From the NCBI GenBank assembly GCA_028583405.1, contig CM053256.1, positions 20,943,534 through 21,007,533 on the forward strand: a stretch of DNA of 64,000 nt. The letters run 5' to 3'. The notes below the pieces were generated by a model. The model ran no database searches and was not told where the DNA came from. It saw only the letters and a program-made list of their open reading frames with translations. Below are positions 59,360 to 64,000 of this stretch, piece after piece. This DNA comes from Pogonophryne albipinna. Taxonomy: Eukaryota > Chordata > Actinopteri > Perciformes > Artedidraconidae. The translations under genes and the position numbers were made by a program. Every line of letters begins with the position of its first letter. Positions within the stretch are counted from its first letter, which is position 1.

Positions 59360-60052
59360 TGTTGCTGTTACGTGCCCTTCTAGGGTAGAGGAACACAACA
59401 CACACCAGATGGATTTGGTTATAATTATAATAGGGTTTAATAAATAACAATGAAGGTGTACAACAAGATGAAACAAAAAAAAGCCTAAGCCAAACAAAGG
59501 AGCCAAAAGGGCACAGGTATCCCGCTAAATAACAGAAGGAGGACTCCAAAGGTGAGCCTAATCACACACCTGAAATCACTAATCAATCACCACTAATCGG
59601 AGGAGGCTGCGGGGAAATGCAGCTAACCAAGGGGTAACAAAACACACTACTCTAAACACATAACAGTACACGCTACGTTAAACACATATCACCACATACT
59701 ACTCTATACACATAACTAAACACCTCTAACACACAACACTAAACACGGGTCAGAAGTAGTCAAATACACTCTACTAGCTTAATGTGTCCACACAGGAACA
59801 AGATGAGTGAGGCGTCTAATTGCAACAGAGCCTCCCGAGTGATAGCTGTCCCCAGCTTTGTAGTTATCTCCAGCAGGTGTGCGCCGGCTGTGCGCTGCGA
59901 TTGGGGTGCGTCGGGCCGGCATGCTCCAATCACAATCTTCAGGAGGCGGACCAGGAGATGGCAGCCAATCACGTCAGGGCATCCGCACAGCTCATTTACA
60001 TACAACCCAGAGTAACACAGTTAAGATGACCAGGAAGACAGCAGCTGTGACA
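59360..60052 (-). repeat. 3' LTR of the Gmr1-like element
   Basis: Minus-strand ends are TGTCACAGCTGCTGTC (at 60052) and CGTAACAGCAACA (at 59360). A purine run GGGGGGAG lies just before it on the minus strand (60053-60060), the polypurine tract priming plus-strand synthesis. 693 bp. No matching flanking duplication was found. Confidence 0.8.
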
Positions 60053-60863
60053 CTCCCCCCCTTAAGACACAAACCCACAGGTTTTGTGAATTACACACAC
60101 TAACGATCCAATCTAGTAACACACACACGAATAACACCAACCAGCCTGGACATGTCATCGGCCAACACACTCTCTGAGCCCTTTTATATGGCGGATATCT
60201 AACCTGGTAGTCCCGCTCGATGAGAGCCCACTCCGTGAGCCGCTGGTGGTGCCGGTACAGGCGAGTCCATAACATGAAGGGATCGTAGCAGATACACATC
60301 ACAATTAACCAAAAGCTAGATCCCACACAAATCTCAAGGTACCGTAAGGCTAACAATAGACCGAAGATGACTAACTGATAGCCTAGCAGACACTCTCGGA
60401 TTACCGGGAGAGTCGGTCTGGCGGGAGGCGTGTCTGAGCCGGCAGGTTGCGCTGGTCTCGCGACATCCTCGTGAGAAGGGGAAACCACAACTTCTGGCTT
60501 TTCCTCGGACACAGCTTCATCTGGAAGCATCGGCACAAACATAGTATTAGGCAACGTCACATCTGAGTCAGTCTTACGCCCTTGGGCACATGTAACTGCA
60601 CAACTAGGGACAATGTGAGTACATAGTATGGAGCCATAACCACAGGCTGACTGGTCAGAAAGTGGCAGTGCAGAGGCAACTATCACAGACTGTGCACCCC
60701 CAGTGTCTCGCAGTATACGTACAGGTCTCTGATCGGCAGGCTCACCAGTTAAAGATATCAACCCATCAAATACGAAGGGCTTAAAACAGTCATCTATCTC
60801 GTCAGATGTAGGGTTAGTAACTGACTCTGCTGTAATTAAACCGATGCCTTTCGGCTGGGACAT
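60021..60863 (-). pseudogene. Retropepsin-like protease with hydrophobic C-terminal tail
   Basis: 280-residue frame. Residues about 35-75 contain QRPVRILRDTGGAQSVIVAS, the retroviral-type aspartic protease active site (Asp-Thr-Gly), which normally cleaves the gag-pol polyprotein. A Pro/Ser-rich linker follows. The last 120 residues have hydrophobic stretches (YQLVIFGLLLALRYL, SFWLIVMCICYDPFMLW, WLVLFVCVLLDWIV), suggesting two or three membrane helices, and run into the LTR. It is in the same frame as the zinc-knuckle segment but separated by one stop. The pol domains that should follow are missing, so this is a deletion fusion. Confidence 0.7.
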
Positions 60864-60872
60864 ATTTTGTGG

Positions 60873-61055
60873 CTACTCCCTATGCTTCAGAGTCTCACAG
60901 TTTGCAATGACGTGTCCAGGCTGGTGACAGTAATAGCACTCCCTCTCCTCTTTTTCCACATGGTACACATTCGATGGCTCAGTAAAGGGTGCAGCTGACA
61001 CATGGCGGGGTTGATCAGTAGAACCCGGAGAAAACACAGATTTGTGGGTAAGCAC
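60873..61055 (-). pseudogene. Gag C-terminus with CCHC zinc knuckle
   Basis: Shows CYYCHQPGHVIANC, a perfect C-x2-C-x4-H-x4-C knuckle that binds nucleic acid in retroelement gags. It ends at a TAG stop, after which the protease frame resumes in phase. That could be a decayed sense codon or a readthrough site. Confidence 0.85.
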
Positions 61056-61317
61056 AGCTTACAGCTGAGAGAGTATTCACTTTCTGCTCATTAAGGTACA
61101 CCACGATGCGCTCGGACAAACATTTCTTAAATTCTTCCATCAAGATTAATTCTCTCAGGGCAGTATAATCCACAGCGTTACAGGAAGCAATCCATTTCGC
61201 AAACATCATTCCTTTTTCTCTGGCAAACTCCACATGTGTTTGATTAGGACCCTTCCTATGGTATCTAAATTTCTGCCGATAAGCTTCGGGTACGAGTTCA
61301 TACACTCGCACCCGCAC
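61015..61317 (-). pseudogene. Gag SCAN-like domain
   Basis: The 100-residue frame begins in LTR-joined sequence, then reads LVPEAYRQKFRYHRKGPNQT, HVEFAREKGMMFAKWI, LRELILMEEFKKCLSERIVV and YLNEQKVNTLSA. These are the helices of the SCAN-like capsid fold of Gmr1-type gags, which drives dimerisation. A frameshift near 61050 separates it from the zinc-knuckle frame. The N-terminal part of gag is missing because of the deletion into the LTR. Confidence 0.75.
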
Positions 61318-61381
61318 AGCTCATTTACATACAACCCAGAGTAACACAGTTAAGATAACCAGGAAGACAGCAGCCGTGACA
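61312..61381 (-). repeat. Remnant of 5' LTR
   Basis: About 70 bases matching the start of the 3' LTR (TGTCACGGCTGCTGTC, then TAACTGTGTTACTCTGGG). It is joined directly to gag, so roughly 620 bases of LTR and all leader sequence including the primer-binding site are gone. Confidence 0.85.
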
Positions 61382-62064
61382 GTTGCCCATTATGGATACA
61401 GCGATTTTCACCCATTTATTAATTATATGTTTTAAATTTGTACACACCAATTTGTTTCCTATCGCCTAAACCTCCAGGGGTGTACACAGTTTAATACTGT
61501 CAACTTCTAATTTTGGGGAAAACGTCTTTTAAAACTACAATTCCCAGAAGAGACGTGCCATAGAACATGTTGCGAAACACAATAGCCAGCATGTGTAGTT
61601 CTGGGGGGAGGTTCGAGTCCAGTTTTGAATAGTCTGCCGTAGTTTCGTTCGATTTCAAAGAGCTGTTTGACGCTCAGCGTAACCTTGGCGCACTGCCACT
61701 CCAACATCCAATCCCAGAGCTTGAAGATTAATCACGGGGACTGTAGTCCCAAACGATAGCTGGGGATTATGGGTAGTGTAGTGTCTTCGGCCATCCTAAA
61801 CTCCGAAATGTTTTTCGGATTTCATATCGCATTAATACCATATCCCAACGTGCATTGCGGCTAAAACATCCAATCACCGAGCTTAAACCATAGCTGAGGA
61901 TCTTGGGTAATCAGTTCAGTGGCTGTGTATCACAATGATCCTAGAAATGTCCCTTATAGGCCTACGTCTGTTTCCGGTTATTTTTATTTTGAAATTCAGT
62001 GCCTGACGGACGCTAAAAAAGCCAGAGATTATGGAATTAAACAAATAAATAAAAATGGTGACAA
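61382..62064. repeat. Interior of the long-TIR element, repeat-related
   Basis: Shares GCCATCCTAAACTCCGAAA with 19527-19546. Words like AAAACTACAATTCCCAG and GGGGATTATGGGTAGT indicate a dispersed fish repeat. No coding sequence. Confidence 0.45.
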
Positions 62065-62477
62065 TTGTGTGTTATTGTTGAGTAAATAACAGTGTGTTAT
62101 TTAGAAAATAATAACAAATTAGAAGGAAAAAAGATTTAAAAAAATACAGATTTCAGTATTCTGAGGCTCTGAGCCCCATTTATTTTCCTCACAGACGACA
62201 AAAAAAGTCCGACATTATACGATTTAAAATAAACACAATAATCGTGGCTTGATATTGAGTAAGAAGATGTTTTTATGAACCACACAGCTTCCGGTCTTCC
62301 AAGACCCGACCGGACAAAAAGACGTGTTGCACGCACGAAACATACTACCAATAGAAATACATTGTTTTTAAAAATCGTTCTGTGTGACACGAAAAAAAGG
62401 GGAAAATCGTGTTGGTGAACACGAATCAATAGATTAAATGTCGTGACTATAACACGAAATGCCGTGAGACTGGCTTG
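62065..62477 (-). repeat. Right terminal inverted repeat
   Basis: Inverted partner of 57904-58287. It ends GCCGTGAGACTGGCTTG, followed by the TGTGCAA duplication. Confidence 0.85.
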
Positions 62478-62484
62478 TGTGCAA

Positions 62485-62944
62485 GGTGCCTCTCATATAA
62501 CCAACAGAGAGTTGTTACATTACTGTGAAGTTCCTTTGAGCTCTACGGAGCACTTTAACATGTTAGGTATCAGCTAAACAGTTTTGTTTTATCGCCCACA
62601 AGTGTATTGTTGTGGTTCACTGTCACTGCTCTCATCAACTTTGTTTCATGGAGTGAAACCAGCAGGCAGCGGCACAATCCAATGTGCACTACAGGCCTGG
62701 CTCCAAACAGCTGACAGTTAGCGACTAGCTAACATAGTGAACGATTTGGCAGCATAGGAGTCAGATATTTTCCTACATAGTTGGAAGAATCCAAAACAGA
62801 GCTAATAGAAAGTTAATATTTGGCTTAAATCTCCCTGTTGGCCAGGAACGTAAATTAAAATCAATGTTAACGCTGATGCTGCTCTGATTCTGATGGATGT
62901 GCTACTACTAACATCTCCAATTTATAAATTATAATTATATAATT
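62485..62944. other. Intergenic stretch, no gene seen
   Basis: Short AT-rich region with no recognised feature. Confidence 0.4.
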
Positions 62945-63495
62945 AATTTAAATGTATACTTTCATAACGTCCCGACTGGATTACTGCAACAGCATTCTCT
63001 GTGGTTCACCTGCATACATCCTCAATTAAACTACAATATGTCCAAAACTCCGCTGCCCGCATGCTCACCTTCACCCGACGCTCCGACCACATCACCCCCA
63101 TCCTCCACGTCCTCCACCGGATTGATTTCAAAATATTACTTCATGATGACCTCATCCAACCACACACCCCTACCCGTCGCCTCAGGTCTGCTGAAGCTAA
63201 CCTACTACAGCCAATCAGGACAAAGCTCCGGACCTGGGGTGACAGGGCCTTCGCTGCAGCCCCCCCCTCCCTCTGGAACTCTCTCCCCAGTCACATCCGA
63301 AAGGCCAACACTCTTGAATCCTTCAAAAAGTCTCTCAAAACTCACTTATTCACTCTAGATTTCAATCTCTAATCTACAACCCCCCACACATTATTATTTT
63401 TTGCACATTTTACTTGCACTTGGATTAAGGCTTTCTTTGAGCATTAGGAAAAGCGCCATACAAATGTATTATTATTATTATTATTATTATAAAGT
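62945..63495 (+). mobile_element. L2-clade LINE 3' end with ATT tail
   Basis: An open plus-strand frame (63001-63372, 123 residues) reads QNSAARMLTFTRRSDHITPI, then RIDFKILL, RRLRSAEANLL, WGDRAFAAAPPSLWNSLPSH and LESFKKSLKTHLF. This is the conserved C-terminus of L2-type reverse transcriptases, still open although 5'-truncated and missing a segment after HRIDFKILL. The 3' end is AAGCGCCATACAAATGTATT followed by ATT repeats to about 63490. Not functional without the upstream domains. Confidence 0.88.
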
Positions 63496-63688
63496 AATGT
63501 AATATAATGCTGCATCAAGAGCATTGTTGCTAAATTTCTTTGGTATTTTTTTGTATTCTATTGGTCATCACCATTACTAAAAATGACGTATTTGCCAATT
63601 GTTTGGGACTATCAAACTTGGCGTTTGAGCCATAGCATTCAATTTATCAGGATCTTCTACTGGTGTCAAATACAACATCACCTCCTTT
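63496..63688. other. Intergenic spacer
   Basis: Short AT-rich gap between two elements. Nothing recognised. Confidence 0.4.
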
Positions 63689-63689
63689 A

Positions 63690-64000
63690 AGGCCCTGACA
63701 CACCTACTCGATTTTGGGAGTCAGAGGCCGTCAGAGGCAGTCGGGCATTCGCGGCGCCCTATTCAGGTTGGTGTGTCCCGCACCATTGTTGCTTTACGGC
63801 ACATTTTCACACCTCCCGCGGCCTTGAATCGGCCAAAGAAAGTCGGCCAAATAAATCACTCTGATTGGCTGTTGCCTCTTTTGAATGACGAATACACACT
63901 ACCGCTGCCTGCTGATATGGACAGTTATTGCCACTCGTCGACTGAAGTCTTTGCGGTGTGTTCATAGGCGGGCGACGTAAAAGTCGGGACACCTTCGGTA
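63690..64000. mobile_element. DNA transposon end, cut by window edge
   Basis: Starts AAGGCCCTGACACACCTACT, the terminus of a common fish repeat, with repeated GTCGGCC/GTCAGAGGC words. Bases 63880-63960 match, inverted, an internal segment of the hAT-like pair (49297-49400 and 52387-52490). The right end lies outside the window. Confidence 0.6.

Larger units (their letters stand above)
59360..61381 (-). mobile_element. Ty3/gypsy retroelement of the SCAN-gag (Gmr1-like) type, deleted
   Basis: On the minus strand the order is: remnant of 5' LTR (61381-61312), gag with SCAN-like domain, CCHC zinc knuckle, aspartic protease, a membrane-segment-rich tail, purine run, complete 3' LTR (60052-59360). 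Reverse transcriptase, RNase H and integrase are absent. Most of the 5' LTR is also missing, with GCACAGCTCATTT joined straight to gag. The SCAN domain of vertebrate genes is thought to derive from gags of this kind. Non-autonomous and broken. Confidence 0.8.
57904..62477. mobile_element. 4.57-kb DNA element with ~400-bp terminal inverted repeats
   Basis: The left arm (57904 to about 58287) recurs inverted at about 62065-62477. The outermost bases read CAACCCAGTCTCACGGC and the inverse of CAAGCCAGTCTCACGGC. TGTGCAA flanks both ends exactly (57897-57903 and 62478-62484). Long arms plus a 7-bp duplication indicate one transposon rather than two independent repeats. The interior holds a Ty3/gypsy insertion (59360-61381) and sequence with no transposase signal. 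Superfamily unknown. Confidence 0.7.

Overview
This 64 kb window is vertebrate nuclear DNA, almost certainly from a teleost fish, probably a percomorph. The base is AT-rich and CpG-poor, with no bacterial-style coding density. The repeat families are typical of fish: Tc1/mariner, several hAT miniature elements, PIF/Harbinger, DIRS1-like tyrosine-recombinase retrotransposons, Ty3/gypsy with a SCAN-type gag, L2-clade LINE stubs and tRNA-derived SINEs. No intact host protein-coding gene is visible, and no free-standing RNA gene was recognised. The longest reading frames that mean anything are broken transposon genes.

Layout. 1-2.25 kb: a CpG-island promoter with a candidate non-coding first exon on the minus strand (splice donor at 1932-1933), so the gene body would lie to the left of the window. 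2.25-23 kb: mostly featureless intergenic or intronic DNA with an internally deleted Tc1 element (3438-4716), a hAT MITE with a perfect target duplication (5555-5912), a CCAAT-containing 26-bp minisatellite (18784-18996), two SINEs and dispersed repeat fragments. 23.59-33.74 kb: one minus-strand DIRS1-like retrotransposon with inverted terminal repeats and an internal complementary region that matches both outer ends exactly. Its reverse transcriptase is split by a hAT element, which holds a second hAT element, which holds a LINE fragment. Its gag region is interrupted by a 1.9-kb palindrome built from G/C-run tandem repeats and is followed by a CA microsatellite and a 100-bp minisatellite.

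33.7-57.9 kb: a solo LTR with a 5-bp target duplication (35131-35645), L2 and SINE fragments, a Harbinger-like element (46222-47523), and an unusual array with 26 copies of ACTAGT in about 600 bp (47710-48304). There are also two near-identical direct hAT copies (48939-49681 and 52023-52768, the second nested in another element) and a second solo LTR (54308-54760). 57.9-62.48 kb: a 4.57-kb element with roughly 400-bp terminal inverted repeats and a 7-bp target duplication, containing a defective Ty3/gypsy copy with SCAN-gag, zinc knuckle and protease but no pol. 62.9-64 kb: an L2-type LINE 3' fragment and the start of another DNA transposon cut by the window edge.

The elements do not form a pathway. 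The window is a record of successive insertions whose order can be read from nesting and target-site duplications. The candidates for something undescribed are the ACTAGT palindrome array, the mirrored G-run palindrome, the long-TIR element and the CCAAT minisatellite. All boundaries and identities were judged by eye; no alignment or database search was run.
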